DNA from: Geoglobus sp.
GTDB taxonomy: Archaea; Halobacteriota; Archaeoglobi; Archaeoglobales; Archaeoglobaceae
Direction of reading: 5' to 3'
DNA length: 7,882 nucleotides
NCBI GenBank assembly: GCA_027016965.1
Contig: JALURI010000239.1
Span: 1 to 7,882 of the forward strand
Position numbers and translations under genes: made by a program. Of the stretch, positions 1 to 5,981 are shown in pieces. Under the pieces are notes generated by a model. The model saw only the letters and a program-made list of their open reading frames with translations, did not search any database and had not been told where the DNA came from. Within the stretch, counting starts at the first letter, position 1; every line of letters begins with the position of its first letter.

Positions 1-1
1 T

Positions 2-250
2 CCTCTTTCAGCATCACAACCCCTCCAGGAAACCATCCCTGACAATGTGGATGATGACCTTGAAAAGCTTGTCACCAAATACTACCCTGATTTTGACTGG
101 AAAACTCAAACCCCATTAAAGCAGGACGTTCTGCAGGCTGTGATCAGTGCAGTAATTCAGTATTTCTCTGCAACAGATGATGCAGCAAAGCAGGGAATTC
201 TCAATGATGTTGTGCAGCTTGTTGGATTTTATTTCACTCTGCCATCTTAG
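2..250 (+). CDS. C-terminal fragment of an unidentified protein with a dockerin-like helical tail (5' end outside window)
   Basis: The reading frame is open from the left edge, so this is the last 82 residues of a longer protein; the GTG at 47 is only an internal codon. I do not recognise the full protein. The fragment has a Pro/Gln/Ser-rich stretch (residues 1-15), an acidic patch DDDLEK (17-22), and then two similar amphipathic helices, DVLQAVISAVIQYF (42-55) and DVVQLVGFYF (69-78), ending four residues later. Paired DV-x-x-[A/L]V...YF motifs at the very C-terminus resemble the dockerin-like tails of secreted euryarchaeal proteins, which suggests a cell-surface or exported protein. That is inference, because the signal peptide and main domain are not visible. 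It converges on the operon on the opposite strand with only 34 bases between the two stop codons. Confidence 0.6.
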   Translation, partial: PLSASQPLQETIPDNVDDDLEKLVTKYYPDFDWKTQTPLKQDVLQAVISAVIQYFSATDDAAKQGILNDVVQLVGFYFTLPS

Positions 251-260
251 AATTTCTTAA

Positions 261-273
261 CTCTTTTTGTTCT
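261..273 (+). terminator. Possible T-rich transcription terminator of the leftmost gene
   Basis: A T5 run within a pyrimidine-rich stretch (ctctttttgttct) begins about 10 bases after the stop of the plus-strand fragment. Archaeal intrinsic termination works on short T tracts without a hairpin, so this is a plausible terminator, but the run is short. No comparable T tract is seen on the minus strand for the converging operon. Confidence 0.3.
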
Positions 274-284
274 AACACGGAATC

Positions 285-788
285 CTACCTCTTCTCGAAT
301 TCAACCGGTTCATAATCTCCATTAAGCTCACTCAAAATCAGCAGATAAAGCAGATAGCTGAGCTTGTTGATCCACTCGACAGCATGCTCTCCAACCTTCT
401 CTTCCTTTTTAATCCTGACAATCCACCTTTCAGCCCTTCTCACAGCTGTCCTTGCGATGCTGAGGTAGGCGGTTGTCTGATCCTGCTCAAGAACTATGAA
501 ACTTTTTGGTAACCTTACTCTTCTTGAGTACTCGCGAATTAGCTCGGAAATCTGCTCAACATCGCTGCCGTGTATCATTTTCTTTCCAGAGCTTATCTCA
601 GCCCCAAGGTAAAACATCTTTTTCTGAATTGCAGCAAGAATATCTCTTGTTTTACCTTTTGAATGAACCTTTGCCAGTCCGATTATGGCATTTGCCTCAT
701 CTATGCTTCCGACAGCCCATATCTCATTGCTATCCTTTGGGGCGTCATTGTTCTTCAGACTCCTCGTTGTCAGAACATCATTAATCAT
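285..788 (-). CDS. PduO-type ATP:cob(I)alamin adenosyltransferase homologue, divergent
   Basis: This encodes 167 residues of the Cob_adeno_trans (PduO/MMAB) fold, a trimeric helical-bundle enzyme that makes adenosylcobalamin from ATP and cob(I)alamin and can deliver it to the mutase. Family marks seen: AVGSIDEANAIIGLA (25-39) matching the usual AYGTxDELN-x-x-GLA, a Q-x-x-[LM]F helix near 55-59, ARTAVRRAER (112-121) carrying the active-site arginines, and NKLSYLLYLL (141-150) in place of NRLSDLLF. It is odd in two ways. The N-terminal glycine-rich phosphate loop (TGDxGxTxL) is absent, replaced by a short Asn/Lys/Ser stretch, and the Asp of NRLSD is Tyr. ATG 788 is chosen because AGGTG (795-799) lies six bases upstream; a GTG at 797 is the alternative and would overlap the meaB stop. 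It is the last gene of the mutase operon. Family placement is fairly sure; catalytic competence is uncertain. Confidence 0.78.
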   Translation of the reverse strand: MINDVLTTRSLKNNDAPKDSNEIWAVGSIDEANAIIGLAKVHSKGKTRDILAAIQKKMFYLGAEISSGKKMIHGSDVEQISELIREYSRRVRLPKSFIVLEQDQTTAYLSIARTAVRRAERWIVRIKKEEKVGEHAVEWINKLSYLLYLLILSELNGDYEPVEFEKR

Positions 789-790
789 CG

Positions 791-1840
791 TTAGCACCTG
801 CCTGTCCTTATTTCAATAATTATTTTCTCTGCTGCTGTATGTGGATCTATCTCGTTATTGACAACCATCTCCACGACCTCTCTGAACCTGCTGCCCCTCT
901 CATTTATCAGAATGCTCCTTATTTCTTCAGTTATTATGCTGAAAACCTCCCTGCTTATCCTTCTCACTCTTCTCTCCTTTAGCTTTCCGCTTGCCTTCAG
1001 ATGACTGAAGTGATTTTCAATGGCTTCAACAAGCTCTTCAATCCCCTCTCCCCTGTCTGCAACGGTTGTTATTATTGGGGGTATCCAGTCCTTGCTTCTT
1101 TTCATTCTCTCAAATATCTCTCCACTCTCCACAGCGTACTCATCTGCGTGACCTGTTTTGCTTAAAATCTCCACAGCCTCCTGATCCATCAGTATCATTG
1201 ATTTGAGCCATTTCACTGTCTTTTCAGCTCCACCGAGATCTGCCTTGTTCACAACGTAAATGTCGCCAATCTCAAGAATTCCAGCCTTGTTGATCTGAAT
1301 GTCATCACCCATCTCGGGCATCATGACAACTATGCTTGTATCCGCAACCTCCACAATGTCAACCTCACTCTGCCCAGCCCCAACCGTCTCAACAAGAATA
1401 ACGTCAAAGCCGAATGCATCAAGGAGTCTTATAACATCACCAGTCTTTGCTGCAAGTCCTCCAGCTCTCCCCCTTGAGCTCATGCTTCTGAAAAACACAC
1501 CCGGATCAAGCCACAAATTCTTGCTCACATCAAGCCCTTCCATTCGCAGTCTGTCTCCAAGTAAAGCTCCGCCTGTGAATGGAGAACCTGGGTCCACTGC
1601 AACAACTCCAACCTTCCTGCCTTTCTCTCTAAACTTCTGAACAAGCTTGCTTACTGTTGTTGATTTCCCCACTCCAGGAAATCCAGTTATCCCAACAACA
1701 TGTGCATTTCCTGTTTTTTTGAATATTCTCTTCATTATATCCTTGCCTTCCGGGTAATCATTTTCAACGTAGGTTATCGCTCTTGCAAGTGCCCTTCTGT
1801 TTCCGTTTTCAAGCCCCTCTATAATGTTCTCAAGTCTCAT
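791..1840 (-). CDS. meaB: MeaB/ArgK-type GTPase, chaperone of B12-dependent acyl-CoA mutase
   Basis: This 349-residue G3E-class P-loop GTPase is full length for the family. MeaB (MMAA in humans) binds the mutase, gates transfer of adenosylcobalamin into it and protects it from inactivation. Motifs seen: P-loop GFPGVGKS (53-60), a conserved [16 protein letters not shown] stretch (82-97) with the switch-I Asp, ETVGAGQSE (151-159, the G3 region), a [16 protein letters not shown] block (178-193), and NKAD (198-201) for guanine specificity. The C-terminal third (about 270-349) is the helical dimerisation arm. ATG 1838-1840 overlaps the small-subunit stop by four bases (ATGA), so translation is probably coupled. 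A similar G protein (MeaI) partners isobutyryl-CoA mutase, so its presence does not discriminate between the two mutase types. The family call is secure. Confidence 0.95.
   Translation of the reverse strand: MRLENIIEGLENGNRRALARAITYVENDYPEGKDIMKRIFKKTGNAHVVGITGFPGVGKSTTVSKLVQKFREKGRKVGVVAVDPGSPFTGGALLGDRLRMEGLDVSKNLWLDPGVFFRSMSSRGRAGGLAAKTGDVIRLLDAFGFDVILVETVGAGQSEVDIVEVADTSIVVMMPEMGDDIQINKAGILEIGDIYVVNKADLGGAEKTVKWLKSMILMDQEAVEILSKTGHADEYAVESGEIFERMKRSKDWIPPIITTVADRGEGIEELVEAIENHFSHLKASGKLKERRVRRISREVFSIITEEIRSILINERGSRFREVVEMVVNNEIDPHTAAEKIIIEIRTGRC
795..799 (-). promoter_or_regulatory. Shine-Dalgarno site that decides the adenosyltransferase start
   Basis: AGGTG on the minus strand lies six bases before ATG 788 and overlaps the GTG at 797, so it favours the ATG over the GTG as initiator. 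Confidence 0.45.
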
Positions 1841-2265
1841 GCTTCCGCCTTATGACCTTTCTTCTTTTCAGGAGCTCTCTTTCTTATAAAATCTATTATC
1901 CTTTCAATTGGCGTGCCTGGGATAAAAACCTCATCCACTCCCATCTCTTTAAGCCTCTGAATATCTTCCTCAGGCACTATACCTCCAACAAGAATAACCA
2001 TCTCACTCAGATCTCCGCCATACTCTTCGATGTATTTCATTACCTTTGGCACTAAAGCCATGTGAGCTCCGCTGTGCAAAGAAATGCCAATAACATCCAC
2101 ATCCTCCTGCACCGCAGCCATAGCGACTTCCTCAGGCGTTCTATGGAGGCCTGTGTATATAACCTCAAAGCCAGCATCTCTCAAAAATCTGGCAACAACC
2201 TTGGCACCTCGATCATGACCATCAAGTCCAACCTTGGCAACAAGAACCCTGATCTTCCTGTCCAA
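1837..2265 (-). CDS. icmB: Small B12-binding subunit of the acyl-CoA mutase
   Basis: This 142-residue Rossmann-like cobalamin-binding domain corresponds to the C-terminal domain of single-chain mutases. Residues seen: K11, D15 and H17 in [11 protein letters not shown] (the base-off/His-on DxHxxG motif, matching Lys604/Asp608/His610 of the Propionibacterium enzyme), S62 in GISLHSGAH (matching Ser655 at identical spacing), and GG at 94-95 in LVGGIVP. The tail is Lys-rich. It must pair with the large subunit encoded just upstream, whose stop lies 15 bases before. The start is TTG: a strong GGAGGTG (2271-2277) sits five bases before it, and I found no ATG or GTG in frame between the upstream stop and this TTG. 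Most pipelines would name it methylmalonyl-CoA mutase C-terminal subunit (mcmA2). The icmB label depends on the active site of its partner and is inferred. Confidence 0.93.
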   Translation of the reverse strand: MDRKIRVLVAKVGLDGHDRGAKVVARFLRDAGFEVIYTGLHRTPEEVAMAAVQEDVDVIGISLHSGAHMALVPKVMKYIEEYGGDLSEMVILVGGIVPEEDIQRLKEMGVDEVFIPGTPIERIIDFIRKRAPEKKKGHKAEA

Positions 2266-2270
2266 TCTAC

Positions 2271-2277
2271 CACCTCC
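2271..2277 (-). promoter_or_regulatory. Strong Shine-Dalgarno for the TTG-initiated small subunit
   Basis: GGAGGTG on the minus strand, five bases before the TTG at 2265, sits in the 15-base gap after the large-subunit stop. The near-perfect match to the archaeal anti-SD supports TTG as the true start. Confidence 0.6.
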
Positions 2278-2280
2278 GGT

Positions 2281-3975
2281 TCAGATGATTATCGGCTTTC
2301 TGTATGTGCCGTACACTTCCTTGAGCACGCCCATTATCTCTCCCTCAGTTGCATAAACCTTAACAGCCTCAACTATGGCTGGCATGACGTTTTCATCGTT
2401 CTCTGCAGAGTTTCTCAACCATTCCAGAGCCTCCCTAACAGCCTCATTATCTCTCTCAGCCTTTATTTTTCTGAGTCTCTCAATCTGCCTCCTCTGAACT
2501 TCCTCATCAACCTTCAGAATCGGTATGTTGAGCCTCTCTTCAATTGTGTATCTGTTGACTCCTACTATCACTCTTCTTCCCTCCTCAACATCCCTCTGAT
2601 ATTCTGCAGAAGCTCTGCTGATTTCCTTGACAAAAAATCCATCTTCAATGCCCTTGAGCACTCCTCTCAGCATGCTTCCCTCCCCCATCTTCATTATCTG
2701 CTCTATGTAGTTCCACGCAAGCTTTTCCATCTTGTCTGTGAGCCACTCAACGTAGTATGAACCTGCCAGGGGGTCAATTGTGTCAGGAATTCCGCTCTCA
2801 AATGCAATTATCTGCTGTGTTCTCAAAGCAACCCTGACTGCTTCCTCACTTGGCAGAGCCCACGCCTCATCGAAGCTGTTTGTGTGCAGACTTTGCGTTC
2901 CTCCAAGCACTGCAGCCATTGCCTGAATTGTGGTTCTGACTATGTTGTTCAATGGCTGCTGGGCAGTTAAAGAGCATCCTGCCGTTTGGGTGTGGAACTT
3001 GAGCCACCATGATCTCGGATCTCTGGCTCCATACTCATCTCTCATAATTTTCGCCCACATTCTCCTTGCTGCCCTGAACTTTGCGATCTCCTCGAAGAAA
3101 TTGTTGTGAGAGTTGAAAAAGAAGCTGAGTTGAGGAGCAAGCCTGTCAATATCAATTCCTCTTTCAATTGCAGCCTCCACATACGCCATTCCATCGGCAA
3201 TGGTGAATGCAAGCTCCTGAACTGCTGTGGAGCCAGCCTCCCTTATGTGATAGCCTGAGATGCTGATGAGATTGAATTTTGGTACATTCTCAACTCCCCA
3301 CTCGAATACGTCTGTTATTATCTTAACTGATGGCTCTGGTGGCAAAACAAGTGTGTTCTGGGCATGGAATTCCTTGAGCATGTCATTCTGAATTGTGCCT
3401 CTAAGCTGTTCTCTTGGCACTCCCTGCATGTCACCTATGGCAACATACATGGCAAGAATTATCGCAGCAGGAGGATTGATGGTGAAGGAGGTTGAAACCT
3501 TGTCGAGAGGGATTCCGTCGAAGAGGATCTGAAAATCCTTCAGTGTATCAACCGCAACACCGACCTTTCCAACCTCTCCGTCAGCCAGAGGATTGTCGCT
3601 GTCTATGCCCATCAGAGTGGGAAAGTCAAATGCGGTGCTCAAACCAGTTTGCCCCTCCTTTAGCAATAATTTCCACCTTGCATTTGTATCTTCAGCAGTT
3701 CCAAACCCTGAAAACTGCCTCATTGTCCACAATCTTCCCCGATACATTGTTGGGTAGACTCCCCTCGTATACGGATACTGTCCCGGATAGTTTATATCTT
3801 TGAGATAGTCAAGATGGGCAATGTCTGCTGGGTCGTAAAGTCTGCCAACCTTAATTCCTGAGAGGGTTTCAAACATCTCATTTCTCTCTCCAAATCTATC
3901 AACATAGGGGGTCAAGCATGAGCTCTCCCACTTCTCCCTTTCTTTCTTGATTTCATCAATCTTCCTGTTTTCCAT
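2281..3975 (-). CDS. icmA: B12-dependent acyl-CoA mutase large subunit; active site of isobutyryl-CoA mutase type (methylmalonyl-CoA mutase family)
   Basis: This encodes 564 residues forming the TIM-barrel catalytic subunit of a two-subunit adenosylcobalamin mutase. Family marks are intact: PYTRGVYPTMYRGR (from 68), the TMRQ..GFGTA strand (84-94), AFDFPT (115-120), GTIQNDMLKEF (193-203), SISGYHIREAG with His243 (equivalent to His244 of methylmalonyl-CoA mutase), HTQTAG (328-333), NNIVRTTIQAMA (343-354) and GGTQSLHTNSFDEA (358-371). The two substrate-selecting residues differ from methylmalonyl-CoA mutase: Phe88 replaces Tyr89 and Gln206 replaces Arg207, the pair found in isobutyryl-CoA mutase (Phe80/Gln198). 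Loss of the Arg that binds the free carboxylate argues against methylmalonyl-CoA as substrate. Predicted reaction: isobutyryl-CoA to and from n-butyryl-CoA. ATG 3975 is chosen because GAGGTGAT precedes it; an upstream in-frame TTG at 3993 lies before that site. Length is close to Streptomyces IcmA. The family is certain; the substrate is inferred. Confidence 0.93.
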   Translation of the reverse strand: MENRKIDEIKKEREKWESSCLTPYVDRFGERNEMFETLSGIKVGRLYDPADIAHLDYLKDINYPGQYPYTRGVYPTMYRGRLWTMRQFSGFGTAEDTNARWKLLLKEGQTGLSTAFDFPTLMGIDSDNPLADGEVGKVGVAVDTLKDFQILFDGIPLDKVSTSFTINPPAAIILAMYVAIGDMQGVPREQLRGTIQNDMLKEFHAQNTLVLPPEPSVKIITDVFEWGVENVPKFNLISISGYHIREAGSTAVQELAFTIADGMAYVEAAIERGIDIDRLAPQLSFFFNSHNNFFEEIAKFRAARRMWAKIMRDEYGARDPRSWWLKFHTQTAGCSLTAQQPLNNIVRTTIQAMAAVLGGTQSLHTNSFDEAWALPSEEAVRVALRTQQIIAFESGIPDTIDPLAGSYYVEWLTDKMEKLAWNYIEQIMKMGEGSMLRGVLKGIEDGFFVKEISRASAEYQRDVEEGRRVIVGVNRYTIEERLNIPILKVDEEVQRRQIERLRKIKAERDNEAVREALEWLRNSAENDENVMPAIVEAVKVYATEGEIMGVLKEVYGTYRKPIII

Positions 3976-3979
3976 AAAA

Positions 3980-3987
3980 ATCACCTC
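3980..3987 (-). promoter_or_regulatory. Shine-Dalgarno that fixes the mutase large-subunit start at 3975
   Basis: GAGGTGAT on the minus strand is a perfect match to the archaeal anti-SD and ends four bases before ATG 3975. The alternative TTG at 3993 lies upstream of it and would have no SD, so the longer 570-residue form is unlikely. Confidence 0.65.
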
Positions 3988-4001
3988 GGACAAAGTGATA
4001 T

Positions 4002-5153
4002 TTACAGCTTTCCGAGTATGCCCCTTGAAATGGTGTTGAGCTGAACCTCCTTTGTACCTTCATATATCTCTGTTATCTTTGCATCCCTGTAAAACCTCTC
4101 AACATCATTCTCAGCGACGTATCCATATCCCCCATGCATCTGGATTGCCTCATCACAGACTCTGACAGCAACCTTCCCTGCTAAATACTTCGCCATGCTC
4201 GTCACTGTCGCATCTGGTTCATTCTGAGATGCTCTCCATGCAGCCCTGTAAACGAGAAGCCTTGTTGCATCGATCATTGTTGCAAGATCTGCAATTCTGT
4301 GCTGCAATGCCTGAAAAGCACCAATGGGCTGGCTGAACTGCTTTCTCTGTTTCACATAGTCAACAGTTCTGTCAAAGGCACCCTGGGCTATTCCAAGAGC
4401 CTGAGCTGCAATTTCAATTCTGCTCTCATTGAAGAACTGAAGTACCTGATAAAAGCCTCTGTTGAGTTCTCCGATTATGTATTCCTCGCCAACCCTCACA
4501 CTCTTAAAAACAACCTCTGCTGTAGGGGATGACCTTATTCCAAATTTTCCATCAATCTTGTTTGTTTGCACCCCCTCTGCATCCTTTCTCACAAGGAATG
4601 TGGTAAATCCTCTGTATCTGGGCTTAGCCTCAGGATCTGTGACAGCCAGAACTATGAGATAATCGGCGATTGTTCCATTTGTGATGAAGGTTTTTGAGCC
4701 ATTGATGATCCATTCATCTCCATCTTTCTCGGCTTTTGTCTTTATTGCTATGAGGTCGCTTCCAGCCTCTGACTCGGTGTAACAGCCAGCAGTAATAGCC
4801 TTTCCCCCTGCAACCTTTGGAAGAACCTCCTCTTTCTGATCCTCACTTCCAAATTTCAGCACGACCTCCGATGAGAAGTCCGAAAGGATAACGGCGCTTC
4901 CAATCGTGCTGTCAGCTCTGCAGAACTCCTCAACAATCAGAACATTCTCAAAAACGCTCATTCCTGCCCCACCATATTCCTCTGGATAGTGCACCCCAAT
5001 GAAACCAAGTTCACATGCCTTTTTCCATAAATCAAATGGAAACTTCTCGTTCTGATCGAAATATCTGCCCTTTTCAGCAGTAAATTCATTCTGGGCAAAT
5101 TCTCTCGCAGCTTTCTGAATGTCTCTCTGATCCTGAGTTAGTTCAAAATTCAT
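4002..5153 (-). CDS. Acyl-CoA dehydrogenase (probably short/branched-chain)
   Basis: This is a 383-residue FAD flavoprotein, full length for the family, oxidising acyl-CoA to trans-2-enoyl-CoA with electrons going to ETF. Seen in order: the N-terminal helical domain (1-120), the FAD/substrate strand CYTESEAGSDL (124-134), FITNG (156-160), the middle beta domain with GIRSSPTAEVVF (205-216), the C-terminal helical domain with RKQFSQPIGAFQALQH (270-285), MHGGYGY (339-345), and IYEGT (363-367), where Glu365 is the catalytic base in the position used by short-chain, medium-chain and isobutyryl-CoA dehydrogenases. TESEAGSD replaces the more common TEPEAGSD. It is the first gene of the operon; ATG 5153 follows a G6 tract acting as SD, with a TATA-like element about 50 bases upstream. 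Next to an isobutyryl-CoA mutase-type enzyme, butyryl-CoA is the likely substrate, although isobutyryl-CoA is possible. No ETF genes are in the window. Confidence 0.93.
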   Translation of the reverse strand: MNFELTQDQRDIQKAAREFAQNEFTAEKGRYFDQNEKFPFDLWKKACELGFIGVHYPEEYGGAGMSVFENVLIVEEFCRADSTIGSAVILSDFSSEVVLKFGSEDQKEEVLPKVAGGKAITAGCYTESEAGSDLIAIKTKAEKDGDEWIINGSKTFITNGTIADYLIVLAVTDPEAKPRYRGFTTFLVRKDAEGVQTNKIDGKFGIRSSPTAEVVFKSVRVGEEYIIGELNRGFYQVLQFFNESRIEIAAQALGIAQGAFDRTVDYVKQRKQFSQPIGAFQALQHRIADLATMIDATRLLVYRAAWRASQNEPDATVTSMAKYLAGKVAVRVCDEAIQMHGGYGYVAENDVERFYRDAKITEIYEGTKEVQLNTISRGILGKL

Positions 5154-5202
5154 TCAAATCCCCCCATAATCTCCAGTTAATGTGAAGTTTGGGCTGAATA
5201 AG

Positions 5203-5217
5203 TTTAAATTGTTTTCG
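5203..5217 (-). promoter_or_regulatory. BRE/TATA-like promoter of the mutase operon
   Basis: Read on the minus strand, CGAAAACAATTTAAA combines a purine-rich BRE-like part with a TTTAAA TATA-like core. Transcription would start about 25 bases on, near 5180, giving a leader of roughly 26 bases that contains the G-rich SD of the acyl-CoA dehydrogenase. Position and sequence fit the archaeal consensus; no other promoter was seen within the tightly packed operon. Confidence 0.5.
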
Positions 5218-5282
5218 TAATTTTTGATTGCAGTTCTCTGTCTGCAACTTTTTCCAAAATAAGACATAATCGAAAAACTCTC

Positions 5283-5690
5283 ATGCTTACAGATAGGCAT
5301 CCACACTCAGCCCAGCCTATTCTGAGGTTATATTTCCTGTCAGGATTTAAAATTGGTTTGATCTCTTTTTAAATCCAGAAAATAAGCCATGAATCTATCA
5401 GAATTTACTACCACAGAATTAAACAAAGTCTAAAACTTCCTAAAAGAAAGAGAAGAAGGTTAATAGGAATAGATGAAACCAAAATGAAGTTAGAGAACAG
5501 ACAGATCTTGTATGGAGTGCAGCTCAGAGCTGGCTGGAGAGTTTTGCGGGATTGTGTAATATTGGTGTTAATCTGGCAGTCCCTTTTAGTAAGATCTGCA
5601 ATCAGATTACTGGAATGCGTTTCAATTTATCTTGATGCCGACTATCAATTTGCCCTCATTTCTTTACTGCCTTAACTGAATTTTTTCCTA
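5283..5690 (+). pseudogene. Decayed DDE transposase (insertion sequence relic)
   Basis: One reading frame from ATG 5283 to about 5513, broken by a TAA at 5370-5372, reads like the N-terminal half of an archaeal DDE transposase. It has a hydrophobic helix ILRLYFLSGFKIG (about 5319-5357), then SHESIRIYYHR (about 5385-5417) like the SHEAVRxWxH helix-turn-helix of IS6-type enzymes, a basic linker KRKRRR, and IGIDETKMK (5463-5489), matching the first catalytic Asp region (x-IDETK-x-K). Near 5513 the likely continuation moves to another frame (WSA...SWLE), implying a frameshift. Beyond about 5560 no frame resembles the rest of the catalytic domain, and later stops break all frames. The second catalytic Asp and the Glu are not identifiable. 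I could not find convincing terminal inverted repeats. The exact IS family is a guess from motifs; the 3' limit is approximate. Confidence 0.6.
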
Positions 5691-5780
5691 CTTTACAAAA
5701 TCATTAAGGGAAATCTTTTTGAAAGTCTGAACACACCTGAATTTGCTCAATGCCTTGAAATCAGAATTTCCGGAGGTACC
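5691..5780 (+). promoter_or_regulatory. Leader region of the HerA cluster, with Shine-Dalgarno at 5772-5777
   Basis: This is the last part of the 627-base gene-free stretch between 5154 and 5780, which otherwise holds the operon promoter and the transposase relic. GGAGGT lies three bases before ATG 5781, a strong but closely spaced SD. Weak AT-rich candidates for a TATA box are near 5692-5702 (tttacaaaatc) and 5709-5720; neither is a clear match, so the promoter position is unresolved. Confidence 0.35.
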
Positions 5781-5981
5781 ATGGAGGAAGTTGAAGCAAG
5801 GTGTCCGGTCTGCAAGAAGAGTCATACTCTCAGAAAGGAGGTAGATACATTTTTCTGCAGAGATCAGATGCTTGCATTGGTAAAGGACAGGCATGGATGG
5901 AGGTTGATGAAAATAACACCAATTACTGAAAGACAGGACAGGGAGCTTGACAGGTTGTGGGGTAGTGAGGATGAAGGGTGA
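5781..5981 (+). CDS. Small Cys-rich protein of unknown function, possible zinc-binding
   Basis: This encodes 66 residues. I do not recognise a named family. The N-terminal half holds CPVC (C8, C11), H15 and C26 in FFC, a three-Cys/one-His arrangement that could bind one zinc as a knuckle or half ribbon. The C-terminal half (about 38-66) is charged, with DRHGWRLM followed by an acidic RQDRELDRLWGSEDEG tail likely to be helical. ATG 5781 has GGAGGT just upstream. Its end overlaps the proposed HerA-family start by 11 bases, so the two are probably co-translated, and a role as an accessory or regulator of that ATPase is a reasonable but untested inference. The strong SD, overlap with the next gene and spaced Cys residues argue that it is a real gene and not a chance frame. 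Confidence 0.7.
   Translation: MEEVEARCPVCKKSHTLRKEVDTFFCRDQMLALVKDRHGWRLMKITPITERQDRELDRLWGSEDEG

Noticed and set aside
2062..2760. 232-codon open frame on the plus strand opposite the mutase genes
   Set aside because: It lies antisense across the end of the large subunit and the small subunit, both of which have full family motifs. Its translation is Ser/Leu/Tyr-rich with no recognisable domain, as expected of a shadow frame.
2281..3975. Plain methylmalonyl-CoA mutase call for the large subunit
   Set aside because: The family fits, but both substrate-determining residues differ from that enzyme and match the isobutyryl-CoA mutase pair, so the default substrate was not accepted.
5484..5675. 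63-codon plus-strand frame considered as a small gene
   Set aside because: Its in-frame upstream sequence continues the transposase similarity (SHESIR, IDETK) beyond the ATG, so it is the tail of a broken transposase and not an independent gene.
5221..5780. Terminal inverted repeats of the insertion sequence relic
   Set aside because: Only short T-rich and pyrimidine-rich similarities were found between the two flanks, no better than expected by chance in AT-rich DNA.
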